49,914 nucleotides of DNA, taken from the NCBI GenBank assembly GCA_900541715.1, contig UQLI01000012.1, positions 1 to 49,914 of the forward strand, read 5' to 3'. Positions 40,654 to 49,600 of this stretch are shown piece by piece. Each line of letters starts with the position of its first letter. Position 1 is the first letter of the stretch. Position numbers and translations under genes: made by a program. The notes under the pieces were generated by a model. It was not told the origin of the DNA. It saw nothing but the letters and a program-made list of their open reading frames with translations, and did no database searches. The DNA is from an uncultured Collinsella sp. (GTDB lineage: Bacteria > Actinomycetota > Coriobacteriia > Coriobacteriales > Coriobacteriaceae).

Positions 40654-41292
40654 ATGATCCGCTGGAACGCATCCAAATCGAATGAAGCCATCGACCGTGA
40701 ACAGGCAATAGCCAAACTGAGGAAGCTCACTCGCTACTGCAAATGGGCCACAATCTGCACCGCCGTGGCGCTCGCTCTGGGACTCCTCGCAGTCATTGCA
40801 ATCTACGATCTACTCATATTGCCTAGCCTCTCCCAAGGGTTCTGTCTCCAATCCGTAGAGCTTGAGGCTGGCGAAGGGCCAATTCTCGCTCTCGTCGGCG
40901 CCGATGAACACACCCCTCTTATGCTTGTCGCGCACGACGGTCATACTGCCATAGGGAGCGCCATGATGACATGCCTTGCGTTTGCCATCGTGCTAAGCGC
41001 ATACAAGTTTTTCTCCGCCATTGAAAAGGCGGGCAGGCCCTTTGACCTCGAATGCATCCGCATACTACGTCAAATAGGACATTTGTTCCTTATTGGCGGC
41101 GTTGCTGTGAAGCTTCTTGGTGCCATAGTCACGGGGCTGATACTCTCAGGATTTGGCGGCAACTTTACGGATGCGCTTGGCGGCCAGCACCTCGACCTCT
41201 CTATGGTCTTTGCAGGCCTGATTATTAGCCTGATTGCCAGCGTCTTCCAGTACGGGTGTATCCTGCAAAAACAAGATGACGAGTTGCTCTAG
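40654..41292 (+). CDS. DUF2975-type membrane protein
   Basis: Inner-membrane protein of 212 aa with four hydrophobic segments (about residues 32-55, 95-115, 135-160 and 180-203). The layout and the partner gene fit the DUF2975 family. GGAGGAGCT precedes the ATG at 40654. A small XRE regulator follows after 9 bp; this pair is common in Firmicutes and Actinobacteria and its function is not known. The upstream 200 bp are AT-rich. Confidence 0.8.
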   Translation: MIRWNASKSNEAIDREQAIAKLRKLTRYCKWATICTAVALALGLLAVIAIYDLLILPSLSQGFCLQSVELEAGEGPILALVGADEHTPLMLVAHDGHTAIGSAMMTCLAFAIVLSAYKFFSAIEKAGRPFDLECIRILRQIGHLFLIGGVAVKLLGAIVTGLILSGFGGNFTDALGGQHLDLSMVFAGLIISLIASVFQYGCILQKQDDELL

Positions 41293-41301
41293 GGGGAATC
41301 C

Positions 41302-41538
41302 ATGATTATTCTGCGGCTTGACCGCATGCTCGCCGAACGCAAGATCTCATCCAAAGAGCTTGCGGAACGCGTGGGCATCTCCCAGGTCAATATGTCACGC
41401 ATTAAGACAGGCAAGGTTTCTGCCATACGTTTTTCAACTCTTGACGCGATATGCCGGGCACTCGACTGCCAACCGGGCGATGTTCTGGAATACATACCTG
41501 ACGATGAAGCCGATAGCCTCTTTGGGCTTAAAGATTAA
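41302..41538 (+). CDS. Small XRE-family HTH regulator (YozG-like)
   Basis: DNA-binding protein of 78 aa made almost wholly of a Cro/CI-type HTH: SSKELAERVGISQVNMSRIK, then FSTLDAICRALDCQPGDVLEYI, the YozG-type ending. GGGGGAA lies before the ATG. It is the second gene of a pair with the DUF2975 protein and probably controls that operon. Confidence 0.9.
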   Translation: MIILRLDRMLAERKISSKELAERVGISQVNMSRIKTGKVSAIRFSTLDAICRALDCQPGDVLEYIPDDEADSLFGLKD

Positions 41539-41571
41539 TAGGCATAATGTAGCCACCAGCGCCTAAACGCA

Positions 41572-41610
41572 AATAGCCCGCTAGAACAACATCCGTTCTA
41601 GCGGGCTATT
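41572..41610. terminator. Convergent terminator
   Basis: Perfect 16 bp stem AATAGCCCGCTAGAAC (41572-41587) with 41595-41610, loop of 7 nt. It serves the XRE gene and the convergent SurA-like gene. Confidence 0.88.
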
Positions 41611-41649
41611 CAGATATTTCAGCTACGCGCTCGGCGGCTCAGGCAAACC

Positions 41650-42735
41650 TTACGCAAACAGGCCGTAGATGCTGATGTTGGCCTTGGCGTAGAGGCCGTT
41701 AGCATACTCGGTCCACTTGGAGCTGGCGCTCGAAGCCTGCGAGGAATACTGCTGATAAGCAGTATAGTAGGCGGTCATGGCCTGCTTATAGGTAGCGCTA
41801 TCGGCCGTAAAGGCATCATCGGCAAAGGCCTTGGCGTAGGTGCTATCGGCGTCCTTCCAGGTGCCCTTTGAGCTATCCCACTCGTCGCCGGCAAGGTTGA
41901 TGATGTAGTCGGCGTAGTCCTTGCTCGCGGTCTCCTCGTTGCCGTCAGCAGGCTCGGTCGGGGCGGTCGGCATGCTTGCGGAGCCGTCGCCGACCTTCTT
42001 CTTATAGAGCTTCTGCAGCGTTGCGGACTGACGGACGATCTGCTTGGCCTGGTCCTTGGACACACCGTACTGCTTGGCCATGGTCTTGTAGTCGGAGGTG
42101 CCGATGGAATCCTCGGCGTACTTCTTCATTTCCTTGGAAGAGACGGTAATGCCCTCGTCCTCGGCAGCGTCCAGCAAAATCTGGTTGCGCACGTAGGACA
42201 GGATAACGTCGGCAGACGGAGCGGTGTAGTTGCCGTCGTTGTCCTTGACGGTGTCGAGGCTGTACTGGCTCTCGATGGCCTCGCGCGCGGTGATGTCGCT
42301 CTTCTTGCCGTTGTAGCTATAGCTTGCCACGGTCGAATCGAGCTGGTCCTCGGACAAGGTCGCCGAGCCGACGCCCTTGCCGCCAAAACCACCATTGCCA
42401 ATAAAGAAGCCAATCACGGCAGCAATCACGACGGCAACCACAAAGGCGGCAATCATCGTCTTCTTGTGCTTGCAAGTGTGGTCATCCACGTCGGAGTCGT
42501 CGTCCTCGTCCTGCTCCTCGGGCATCAGATCCTCGTCAGCGGCATCCGCGGCAATCTGAGCCTCCAGACGGGCGTCCTCCTCCTCGGCCGTCGTACCGGC
42601 AGCAATGTGCTCGGCAGACGTACCGGTGACCAGGTCGATCTTCTCGTCCTCGTCACCGTCGGGGCCTTCGCCGCGCTCGATGATCTGGATGCCGTCGATC
42701 TCGTCCTTCTCGTCCTTCTTTTGAATCAGACCCAT
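41650..42735 (-). CDS. Membrane-anchored SurA-N-like protein
   Basis: Protein of 361 aa. The N-terminal 85 residues are cytoplasmic and very acidic (Glu/Asp-rich). One transmembrane helix follows (about 93-113, MIAAFVVAVVIAAVIGFFIG). The extracellular part contains a SurA N-terminal-like helical domain (ITAREAIESQYSLD to KQIVRQSATLQKLYKKKV) and a Ser/Ala/Tyr-rich end. No PPIase catalytic domain is evident. It may be a surface folding factor. AAGGAG precedes the ATG. Confidence 0.7.
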   Translation of the reverse strand: MGLIQKKDEKDEIDGIQIIERGEGPDGDEDEKIDLVTGTSAEHIAAGTTAEEEDARLEAQIAADAADEDLMPEEQDEDDDSDVDDHTCKHKKTMIAAFVVAVVIAAVIGFFIGNGGFGGKGVGSATLSEDQLDSTVASYSYNGKKSDITAREAIESQYSLDTVKDNDGNYTAPSADVILSYVRNQILLDAAEDEGITVSSKEMKKYAEDSIGTSDYKTMAKQYGVSKDQAKQIVRQSATLQKLYKKKVGDGSASMPTAPTEPADGNEETASKDYADYIINLAGDEWDSSKGTWKDADSTYAKAFADDAFTADSATYKQAMTAYYTAYQQYSSQASSASSKWTEYANGLYAKANISIYGLFA

Positions 42736-42773
42736 ATCGGTTACTCCTTGTTAGGAAACATAGTCTTCAATAG

Positions 42774-42802
42774 AATACGCCCGACAGAGTGCCGGGCGTA
42801 TT
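42774..42802 (-). terminator. Terminator of the icd operon
   Basis: 10 bp stem AATACGCCCG/CGGGCGTATT (42774-42783 with 42793-42802); modest T content on the minus strand. It lies between the isocitrate dehydrogenase stop and the SurA-like gene. Confidence 0.7.
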
Positions 42803-42861
42803 GATTCTTAGGTTATACGCAAACACTTAAGTACTATTTAGGCGTTTGCAGCGTGCATACC

Positions 42862-43947
42862 TTAGGCCAGGTGCGCGATAACGGCATCGGCAAAGGCCTG
42901 CGTGCCCACGGCGCCCTCGACGGAGCCGGTCTGGGCACGACGCACGTCACCGGTAACCTGCTCGCCCTCGTCGAGCGTGGCAGAGACGGCGGCGCGAATG
43001 CGATTGGCAGCGTCGTTCTCGCCCAGGTGATCGAGCATCATCGCAGCAGAGAGGATCTCGGCCGTGGGGTTGGCGATATCCTGGCCAGCGATATCGGGCG
43101 CGGAGCCGTGCGTTGCCTCGAAGATGGCGCAGTCAGCACCGATGTTGGAGCCGGGGGCCATGCCTAAGCCGCCTACCAGGCCGGCGCACAGGTCGCTCAC
43201 GATGTCGCCGTACAGGTTGGGCAGCACCAGAACATCGAAGTCGTTGGGGTTCTGGACCAGACCCATGCAGGTGGCGTCGACAATCTTGTCGTTGAACTCG
43301 ATATCGGGATAGTTGGCGGCCACCTCGCGTGCCACGCGCAGGAACAGGCCGTCGGTCGCCTTCATGATGTTGGCCTTGTGCACGGCCGTCACCTTTTTGC
43401 GGCCGCAGCGGCGGGCATACTCAAAGGCATACTCCACAATACGGCGGCTCTTGGCGATGGAGATCGGCTTAATTGAGATGGCGGAATCAGCGGCGAAGGT
43501 CTTCTGACCCGAGCGCTCGACAAGCTGCGAGAGCTCCTCGACCTCGGCAGCGCCTTCATCGAACTCGATGCCGGCGTAGAGGTCCTCGGTGTTCTCGCGC
43601 ACGATGACCAGGTCGACGTCGCGGAAGCGCGAGCCGTCACCCGGCTGCGACAGGCAGGGGCGCACGCAGGCGTACAGGTCAAAATGCTTGCGCAGGGCCA
43701 CGTTGACGCTGCGGAAACCCGTGCCGACCGGCGTGGTGATGGGGCCCTTGATGGCAACCTTGGTCTCAGCGACCGCATCGAGCACGTGCTGGGGCAACGG
43801 CGTGCCAAACTCGTCCATGACGCCGGCACCGGCCTCCTGGACGTTCCAATTGATCTGGACACCGGCAGCCTCGACCACGCGGCGCATGGCCTGCGTAATC
43901 TCGGGACCGATACCGTCACCGGGAATCAGGACTACATCGTGCGCCAT
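42862..43947 (-). CDS. Isocitrate/isopropylmalate-dehydrogenase family, probably NAD-type isocitrate dehydrogenase
   Basis: Enzyme of 361 aa of the beta-decarboxylating dehydrogenase family. PGDGIGPEI at the start, the substrate segment SVNVALRK (the S-x-N-x-x-L-R pattern of isocitrate rather than isopropylmalate enzymes), ENTEDLYAGIE, and the metal-site segment NLYGDIVSDL are present. The length is that of the short bacterial NAD type. It would convert isocitrate to 2-oxoglutarate and CO2. The 6 bp gap after the HEAT-like gene indicates one operon. Confidence 0.87.
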   Translation of the reverse strand: MAHDVVLIPGDGIGPEITQAMRRVVEAAGVQINWNVQEAGAGVMDEFGTPLPQHVLDAVAETKVAIKGPITTPVGTGFRSVNVALRKHFDLYACVRPCLSQPGDGSRFRDVDLVIVRENTEDLYAGIEFDEGAAEVEELSQLVERSGQKTFAADSAISIKPISIAKSRRIVEYAFEYARRCGRKKVTAVHKANIMKATDGLFLRVAREVAANYPDIEFNDKIVDATCMGLVQNPNDFDVLVLPNLYGDIVSDLCAGLVGGLGMAPGSNIGADCAIFEATHGSAPDIAGQDIANPTAEILSAAMMLDHLGENDAANRIRAAVSATLDEGEQVTGDVRRAQTGSVEGAVGTQAFADAVIAHLA

Positions 43948-43953
43948 AATCTG

Positions 43954-44652
43954 TTACTCCTCGTCTTCGGCGTCGTCAGATTTTTTAACGCTAGCACGCT
44001 TCTTCTTTTTGGAGAGATCCAGGCCAAAACGTTTAACAAGCATTTCGCAAATCTCGCTCGAACAGGCCTTGAGATAGCTGCCCTTACCGTTCTCGGCATC
44101 GAACTTAAGGCGCAGCGCAAGCTTCTCGGCAACCTCGGCGTCAATCTCGCCCTGGCCAAACTCGTACAGGCAACCGAGCATATCGCGATACTCGAGGTCG
44201 CCGTGGTAGCACTGGATGGCCTCGTCCAGGATGGGCCAAGCCTCGCGCGAACGCTCGACGCTCGTGGCACCCCACACGCACAGCAGGCGGAAGGCGGCAT
44301 AGCGCAGCGTGGAGGAGATCTCGTCGAACAGCGCAGTCTCGGCGCCCTCAAAGGCATCGCCCAGCTGCTCGGGGCAGGTGGTAGCGAGCGCCGTCAGGGC
44401 ATCGAGGGCCTCCCAGCGGGTCTGCGCCTCGGGGCGGTCGAGCGCCTCGATCAGCGCGGGCACGCAGGGCACGACGCGCTGCGGATCGCGCTCGGCAAGC
44501 AGGTGCAGCACGCGGGCGGCAAACTGGCGGATGCGGCGCGTGGGGCAGCCGAGCTCCTTGACCAGACGGTCGACGGCGTTCTCGTTCTCCTCTGCCAGCT
44601 GAAGCTGTGCCAGCTCCTCGTCGGTGAGCTGTTCGTCTTTGTTTTCTGCCAT
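43954..44652 (-). CDS. HEAT-like helical repeat protein of unknown function
   Basis: Soluble protein of 232 aa, almost all helical. Repeats such as CPTRRIRQFAARVLHLLAER and RPEAQTRWEALDALTALATT resemble HEAT repeats. It ends in a Lys-rich then acidic tail (SKKKKRASVKK, DDAEDEE). AGAGG precedes the ATG. It lies between a membrane protein gene and isocitrate dehydrogenase on the minus strand. A protein-binding role is likely; the partner is unknown. Confidence 0.75.
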   Translation of the reverse strand: MAENKDEQLTDEELAQLQLAEENENAVDRLVKELGCPTRRIRQFAARVLHLLAERDPQRVVPCVPALIEALDRPEAQTRWEALDALTALATTCPEQLGDAFEGAETALFDEISSTLRYAAFRLLCVWGATSVERSREAWPILDEAIQCYHGDLEYRDMLGCLYEFGQGEIDAEVAEKLALRLKFDAENGKGSYLKACSSEICEMLVKRFGLDLSKKKKRASVKKSDDAEDEE

Positions 44653-44667
44653 AGTTACCTCTTCTTA

Positions 44668-45096
44668 CTATTTCTTAGCGTGCTTGCCAGCACCCTTGCT
44701 GTCATCGGTGACCGAGATGAGCTGTCGGTCGGCCGCGCCATTGCGACGCGCACGGCGGCGTTCCTCAGCGTCGCCCGCGTCGGCGGCGGCGCGATGAGCC
44801 TTGTTGACGTTAAAGACCTCGTCGTGCTTGCGCCACGGACCGACGGACTCGCCAAAGCTCATCTTAAGACCGGCGATAAAGCCGCCGAGCCAGCCGATCG
44901 GCGCAAACTGCACCAGCGGGAACAGCGAGAACACCCAGGTCAGTAGGACGACTGCCGCCGCTCCTGCAAAATTGGCAATCCAGTAGTCGCGCTTGGTGAT
45001 CACGCGCTTTTCGCACGCCCACTGGCCGCACAAAAAGCCAATGTAGATCGCAAAGAGAAAGAGCACCAGCGCTAGTACCACGAACGTCCAGCTCAT
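44668..45096 (-). CDS. Small membrane protein
   Basis: Protein of 142 aa with two hydrophobic helices (about residues 3-22 and 38-75, the second possibly a pair) and a basic, Arg/Lys-rich cytoplasmic tail. I recognise no family. The ATG at 45096 is preceded by GGGGAG, which lies inside the end of the upstream dehydrogenase gene; the gap between the genes is only 5 bp. Confidence 0.72.
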   Translation of the reverse strand: MSWTFVVLALVLFLFAIYIGFLCGQWACEKRVITKRDYWIANFAGAAAVVLLTWVFSLFPLVQFAPIGWLGGFIAGLKMSFGESVGPWRKHDEVFNVNKAHRAAADAGDAEERRRARRNGAADRQLISVTDDSKGAGKHAKK

Positions 45097-45101
45097 GGGC
45101 G

Positions 45102-46181
45102 CTACTCCCCGTGATGGTGGCCGCAGCAGCACTCATGGCCGTCGTCATGGCCGTGGCCGCCGCAGCACTCGTGGTCCTCGCCATGGTGGTGGCCACAACC
45201 GCACTCATGGTCGTCGCCGTGCTCGCCGCAACCGCAGCCGTCCTCGTGAGCGCCATGCTCCTCGGGACGATACTGCGACCAGTCCAGACCGGCGGCGATG
45301 GCGTCGGCCTCTTCCTTGTAGAGCACCGTGATGGCCTGGGTGCCCAGCTTGGCGCCACCGATGGCGTCGAGCATGTCGTAGAGCGTAAAGGCGACATCGG
45401 CGCCGGGCAGCGCGAGCTCGCGGTCATCGGCGTAGGCGAGCGCCAAGCGCAGGTCCTTAATGAAATGCTCGACCATAAAGCCGGGCTTGTAGTCGCCGTC
45501 GAGCGCCTTGGGCGCCAGGTTCTCCATAGCGCCGGACTTACCGGTACCGCCCAGGATCATCTGACGGGTCTTTTCCAGATCGAGGCCGCTCAGCTCGGCA
45601 AATGCCATGGCGTCTGCCATGCCGACCATGCAGGCGCCCAGCGACACCTGGTTGGCAAGCTTGGCAGCCTGGCCCTTGCCGGCGCCGTCGAAGCAGCAGA
45701 TGGTTGCCGCAAAGGTGGAAAGGATGTCGCGGACCGGCGCGATGTCGTTCTCGGTGGCGCCCACGATAGCCGTGAGCGTGCCGGCGATAGCTCCCGACTC
45801 GCCGCCGGTGACGGGGCAGTCAAACGCCATGCGGCCGGAGACCTGGGCGGCCTCGGCAATGTCGCGCGCCAGCTCGGGCGAGCTCGTGGTGAGGTCGATC
45901 AGGACCGCGCCGGGCTTAGTGCACGCGAGCAGGCCGTCGCCCGCCAGGTAGAGCTCCTCGACCTCGGAGGGATAGCCCACCATGGTAAAGACGACGTCGG
46001 CGTTCGCCGCGGCATCTGCCGGCGTATCGGCCCAGACGGCACCGCGCTCAACGAGCGCTGCAGCCTTGGACTTGGTGCGGTTGTTGACCGTGACGGGATA
46101 GCCGGCGTCCAGAATGTGGCCGGCGATGGGGGCACCCATGATTCCGGTGCCGATAAATGCGACGGAGAGCTTGTTTGCCAT
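45102..46181 (-). CDS. 3-hydroxyisobutyrate-dehydrogenase family oxidoreductase with His/Cys-rich tail
   Basis: NAD(P)-dependent beta-hydroxyacid dehydrogenase of 359 aa. The Rossmann motif GTGIMGAPIAGHIL, the substrate segment DCPVTGGESGA and the catalytic Lys in GQAAKLANQ are intact over residues 1-300. The final 51 residues (309-359) contain 14 His and 9 Cys with Gly/Asp/Glu, in repeats such as CGCGHHHGEDHECC. Family members stop at about 290-300 residues, so this tail is an addition and looks like a Ni/Zn/Cu-binding tail. It is first in an operon with the small membrane protein, the HEAT-like protein and isocitrate dehydrogenase. The acid substrate is unknown. Confidence 0.88.
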   Translation of the reverse strand: MANKLSVAFIGTGIMGAPIAGHILDAGYPVTVNNRTKSKAAALVERGAVWADTPADAAANADVVFTMVGYPSEVEELYLAGDGLLACTKPGAVLIDLTTSSPELARDIAEAAQVSGRMAFDCPVTGGESGAIAGTLTAIVGATENDIAPVRDILSTFAATICCFDGAGKGQAAKLANQVSLGACMVGMADAMAFAELSGLDLEKTRQMILGGTGKSGAMENLAPKALDGDYKPGFMVEHFIKDLRLALAYADDRELALPGADVAFTLYDMLDAIGGAKLGTQAITVLYKEEADAIAAGLDWSQYRPEEHGAHEDGCGCGEHGDDHECGCGHHHGEDHECCGGHGHDDGHECCCGHHHGE

Positions 46182-46278
46182 GAAACCTTTCCTTTTGGGT
46201 TGGGTGTTATTACCAGGTTGAATACTCGGTGCCAGCGTTGGGCTGTGAGTCGAGGGCGATTACGGACGCAGCGCTTGC

Positions 46279-47232
46279 CTACTGGCCGCGCACGCGGCGG
46301 GCGATGCGGTCGGAAAGCGACGCCTTGTCGGCGCGGTTCTTACCCCAAAACGCGCAGGCCACCATGCCGGGGCCCACGTGCGAGCCGATGGTAGGACCGA
46401 CGGAGCTGCGAATGATCGTGACGTCGGCGCAACCCTCCTCCTTGCGGATGGCGGCTTCGAGCCAGTCGCCGTCCTTCTCGGCATCGGCCGTCATAATGGC
46501 GATGGGCATGGTGCGATCGGGCACATAGTTCTCGCGGAACGACTTGAGGATGGACTTGAGCGCCTTCTTGCGACCGCGGTTGACGCCGATCAGCGACAGC
46601 GAGCCGGCCAGGTCGTAGGACAGCTCGGGTTTGACGTCGAGCTTTGCCGTGAGCTGTGCCGCCGCGGGCGGAATGCGGCCGCCGGCAGCCAGCGCGTCAA
46701 AGCTCTCGAGCGTAAAGTAACCGTGGACATAGGTCTTGGCCTCGTTTGCCCAGTCGACCAGCTGCTTGGCGGTCAGTCCCGCCGAACGCTGGCGCACGGC
46801 CTCAAGCGCCAAGAGCTCGCCGGTCGCACAGGGCAGAGCGTTGTCGACCACGTACAGCTCAAAGTTGGGATACTCGGCGCGCACGGCGTCCGCCGCCTGG
46901 CACGCGGAGTTGTAGCTCGACGACAGCGCCGAGGTAAAGCACAGGTAGACCGTGGGCGTACCCTCTTTGGCGCACTCGGTAAAGAACTCGATATAGCGAC
47001 CGAGCGACACAGCCGAGGTGGACACGCGGGCACCGGCGCGCATGCGGTCGTAGAACTCCTTGGGTGTGATGCTCGACCAGATGTCATCCGTGCGCTCCTC
47101 GCCATCGATAATGAAGGGGAAACCCAAGATATCGACATCGAGGTTCGCGGCGACCTCGGGGCTAAAGTCGCAGCAGGTATCGACGACGATGCGGCAACGG
47201 TCCGAATGACCGGCGGATGCGGCCTTGTCCAT
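46279..47232 (-). CDS. DegV-family fatty-acid-binding protein
   Basis: Protein of 317 aa. The DegV pattern is clear: VVDTCCDFSPEVAANL at the start, ARVSTSAVSLGRYIEFF, the SSSYNSAC segment, and the C-terminal SSVGPTIGSHVGPGMVACAF. Such proteins bind fatty acids and can serve as the FakB part of fatty-acid kinase. ATG at 47232 has AAGGAG 8 bp upstream of TCGCTTTG; a TTG one codon earlier is possible. It lies 97 bp before the dehydrogenase operon. Confidence 0.9.
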   Translation of the reverse strand: MDKAASAGHSDRCRIVVDTCCDFSPEVAANLDVDILGFPFIIDGEERTDDIWSSITPKEFYDRMRAGARVSTSAVSLGRYIEFFTECAKEGTPTVYLCFTSALSSSYNSACQAADAVRAEYPNFELYVVDNALPCATGELLALEAVRQRSAGLTAKQLVDWANEAKTYVHGYFTLESFDALAAGGRIPPAAAQLTAKLDVKPELSYDLAGSLSLIGVNRGRKKALKSILKSFRENYVPDRTMPIAIMTADAEKDGDWLEAAIRKEEGCADVTIIRSSVGPTIGSHVGPGMVACAFWGKNRADKASLSDRIARRVRGQ

Positions 47233-47255
47233 CAAAGCGACTCCTTACGTAAAAA

Positions 47256-47282
47256 GGCGGCCACCCGCATGGGATGGCCGCC
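47256..47282 (-). terminator. Terminator of the hibernation factor gene
   Basis: Stem GGCGGCCACCC (47256-47266) with GGGATGGCCGCC (47271-47282, one bulge), followed by TTTTT on the minus strand. Confidence 0.88.
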
Positions 47283-47311
47283 AACCGTTAACTCATGCAA
47301 GTTAACGTATT

Positions 47312-47896
47312 TTACTCGTCAAGTGTTTCGATACGGGGCTTGATGATGCCATATCCACCATTCTTACGGTGATACACCACATTGATGAGGCCAGTCGTCG
47401 CGTTCTCGAACACGTAGAAGTCGTGGCCCAGCAGATCGGTCTGCACCAGCGCCTGCTCCTCAGTCATCGGGGCGACATCGATGACCTTCTCGCGGACGAG
47501 CAGGTCGTCGTCCTCCTCGGGCAGCAGCAGGTCGGCCAGATCCTCGACACGCTCGACCGGTGCAACATCCGCTGCGCTGGCACCACCCTGGCGGTTGTCC
47601 ACAACCTTGGTCTTGAACTTGCGCAGCTGGCGGGTGACCTTATCGGCGGAGAGGTCGATGGCGGCGTACATATCTGCACCGTGCTCGGCAACGCGAATCA
47701 CCGAACCGCGGGCGCGAACCGTAACCTCGACGATTGCCGGGTTGGGGTTCGAGGGGTTCTTCTCATAGCGAAGTACAACGTCGACCGTCATGGGCTCGAT
47801 ATCGAAAACCTTGAGCGCCTCGCCGATCTTCTCATCCACATGCGCACGCAGAGCATCGGTTACCGTCGTCTTGCGTCCAGAAACCTTGATATCCAT
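47312..47896 (-). CDS. hpf: Ribosome hibernation-promoting factor, long form
   Basis: Protein of 194 aa. The N-terminal ribosome-binding domain (MDIKVSGRKTTVTDALRAHV, DMYAAIDLSADKVTRQLRK) is joined by a linker to a C-terminal dimerisation domain (HDFYVFENATTGLINVVYHRKNGGYG). The long form drives 100S ribosome dimers in stationary phase. The ATG at 47896 has GGAG 6 bp upstream; a longer frame to 47956 is unlikely. It is monocistronic by its terminator. Confidence 0.93.
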   Translation of the reverse strand: MDIKVSGRKTTVTDALRAHVDEKIGEALKVFDIEPMTVDVVLRYEKNPSNPNPAIVEVTVRARGSVIRVAEHGADMYAAIDLSADKVTRQLRKFKTKVVDNRQGGASAADVAPVERVEDLADLLLPEEDDDLLVREKVIDVAPMTEEQALVQTDLLGHDFYVFENATTGLINVVYHRKNGGYGIIKPRIETLDE

Positions 47897-48118
47897 ACGT
47901 GGCTCCAATCTGCCTCGGGGACTTACTGTACTGGCTATGTACCCATTGCCGTGCATTTAATCACGCGGATTCCCAAAGACCCGAATAACGATTGCTTGAT
48001 ACCGCATACCGAAGTCTCGCACTTTTCTGTGGCAAAGTGCGCTATAGGAGGGAGCCGGCGACTTTGTATTTGGTCCCGAAAATTGGCTTTGAACTGCTGG
48101 TTTTATAGAGATGAAAAA

Positions 48119-48147
48119 GCCGGGCTCCCCTATTGGGGAAGTCCGGC
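48119..48147 (-). terminator. Terminator of the solute-binding lipoprotein gene
   Basis: GCCGGACTTCCCC-AATA-GGGGAGCCCGGC on the minus strand (48147 to 48119), followed by TTTTTCATC. Confidence 0.85.
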
Positions 48148-48213
48148 AGTGCGTGTTGAAACCGTGAAGAGGTGTCCTTTCCAACGTATAGAAGACACCA
48201 CCCCTAGCAATAA

Positions 48214-49221
48214 CTAGCTATTAAGCTTGTTAATGTCGTCGTCGGTGATGGTGCCTTCCTGGCTGGACGATTTGTCCTCGGAGGATGCGGTCTCATTGTT
48301 GGAATCGGAGGACTCGCTGCCGGAAGACGTGGTCTCACTGGACTCAGAGTCGCCCGGCTGCACGTTAGCGCCCGAAACCGTCTTAGTGGTGAGGTCGTAG
48401 GGCATCGTGCCGTACCAGACGCAGTGGACCGCCTCGAGCGTGCCGTCGGCCGTAATACCGTCGAGGGCATCGCTCACGGCACGACACAGTTCGTCATTGG
48501 ACGAAAGGCCTGCAACACCAAGCGTCGAGGGCGCCTCGAGCGCACCGACATAGGAGATCTCGCTCATCAGGCGCGCAAGGTAACCGCCAGCCGTGGAGTC
48601 GCAGATCACATAGTCGACCTCGCCGGACTCGAGCGCCTCAAAGCACTCGTTGATGTTGGAGTAAGTCTTTTGGTTGGCGGTGATGCTCTGCTTAGCAAGC
48701 GCCTCCTGCGAGGCCGAGGACATCTGGATACCCAGAGTAGACGTGTTAAGGGTATCGGTGGAAACGCTCAGCGACCCACCATCGCTGGTTTTACCGAACA
48801 CGGAAGCGGCATCGTACAGGCAGGTGCCGAGCGAGCTAACGTCCCCATCCGTGGAGTTGATCTCGCCGATAAAGATATCAGCCTTTTTGTCACCGAGCGC
48901 GGAACCTGCCGAGGACGCATCGACAAAGGCGACCTTAAGGCCCATGCGGCTTGCGAGGGCGCGGGCAGCGTCGACTGCATACCCCGTGAGCTCGCCGTCA
49001 GCGCCCTGCATGGCCTGCGGCGCATCGGAGGTATCGAGGGCAACCGTCAGGGTACCGGGGGTGACCAGGGCATCATCCGACACCGCGGGCGTGACGGTCT
49101 CGTACTCGATCTGGTCGATCGTGGGAGTCGTGAACGTAGACAGCGGGTTGAACGCGCATCCGCTCAGGCCCAAAACGGCGATGACCGCTGCGGTCCCAGC
49201 ACCTAACCGAGCCGCGTGCAT
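48214..49221 (-). CDS. Solute-binding lipoprotein, family 3 type
   Basis: Secreted lipoprotein of 335 aa. The signal peptide ends in the lipobox LSGC, with the lipid-bearing Cys near residue 22. The domain from TPGTLTVALDTSDAPQAMQG to about residue 265 follows the pattern of amino-acid/polar-compound binding proteins (GYAVDAARALASRMGLKVAF; LESGEVDYVICDS). The C-terminal 60 residues are Ser/Glu-rich and probably disordered. I chose the ATG at 49221, with GAGGGG 7 bp upstream; an ATG at 49239 is possible. No permease or ATPase gene adjoins it. Confidence 0.82.
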   Translation of the reverse strand: MHAARLGAGTAAVIAVLGLSGCAFNPLSTFTTPTIDQIEYETVTPAVSDDALVTPGTLTVALDTSDAPQAMQGADGELTGYAVDAARALASRMGLKVAFVDASSAGSALGDKKADIFIGEINSTDGDVSSLGTCLYDAASVFGKTSDGGSLSVSTDTLNTSTLGIQMSSASQEALAKQSITANQKTYSNINECFEALESGEVDYVICDSTAGGYLARLMSEISYVGALEAPSTLGVAGLSSNDELCRAVSDALDGITADGTLEAVHCVWYGTMPYDLTTKTVSGANVQPGDSESSETTSSGSESSDSNNETASSEDKSSSQEGTITDDDINKLNS

Positions 49222-49565
49222 CAAGCTGCCCCTCACCATGTCCACTACCCTGCCTTCTGTGTCGTATACGATCCGTGCGTTGCACGAAATATCAGATTGT
49301 TCCCACCAGCTGACCTGGTATTTGACCCCACACTTGCGCACCGGGGTGTTTGCTCGGGAGGCCGCAGCCACCTTCACGACTGGCCCGCTCGCCCGCGAGG
49401 CGGTATTGCCCCAAAGAAAGTAGAACGGACGGTGCGGCTTACATCTAGGACGCGCCATGATCGCGCCGCGCGCACGCGGTCGCTTACGTGGATCCCTTTG
49501 ACCGCGTCTGTCTTGGACTAGGACGGGCATTTCGTCCGTCCGCAACCACAGCCTGGTAGGAACGT

Positions 49566-49600
49566 AGCGCATTATAGCTAAGTTCAAGCTAAAGTTTAAG
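49566..49600 (-). promoter_or_regulatory. Candidate promoter of the lipoprotein gene with a long leader
   Basis: A consensus TATAAT is at 49576-49571 on the minus strand, with a weak -35 (TTAAAC) 17 bp upstream. It would give a leader of about 340 nt before the start at 49221. The leader region holds no convincing gene or known riboswitch. Confidence 0.4.

Noticed and set aside
45111..46394. 427-codon open frame on the plus strand
   Set aside because: Opposite to the dehydrogenase with clear Rossmann and catalytic motifs; the plus frame is biased and without motifs.
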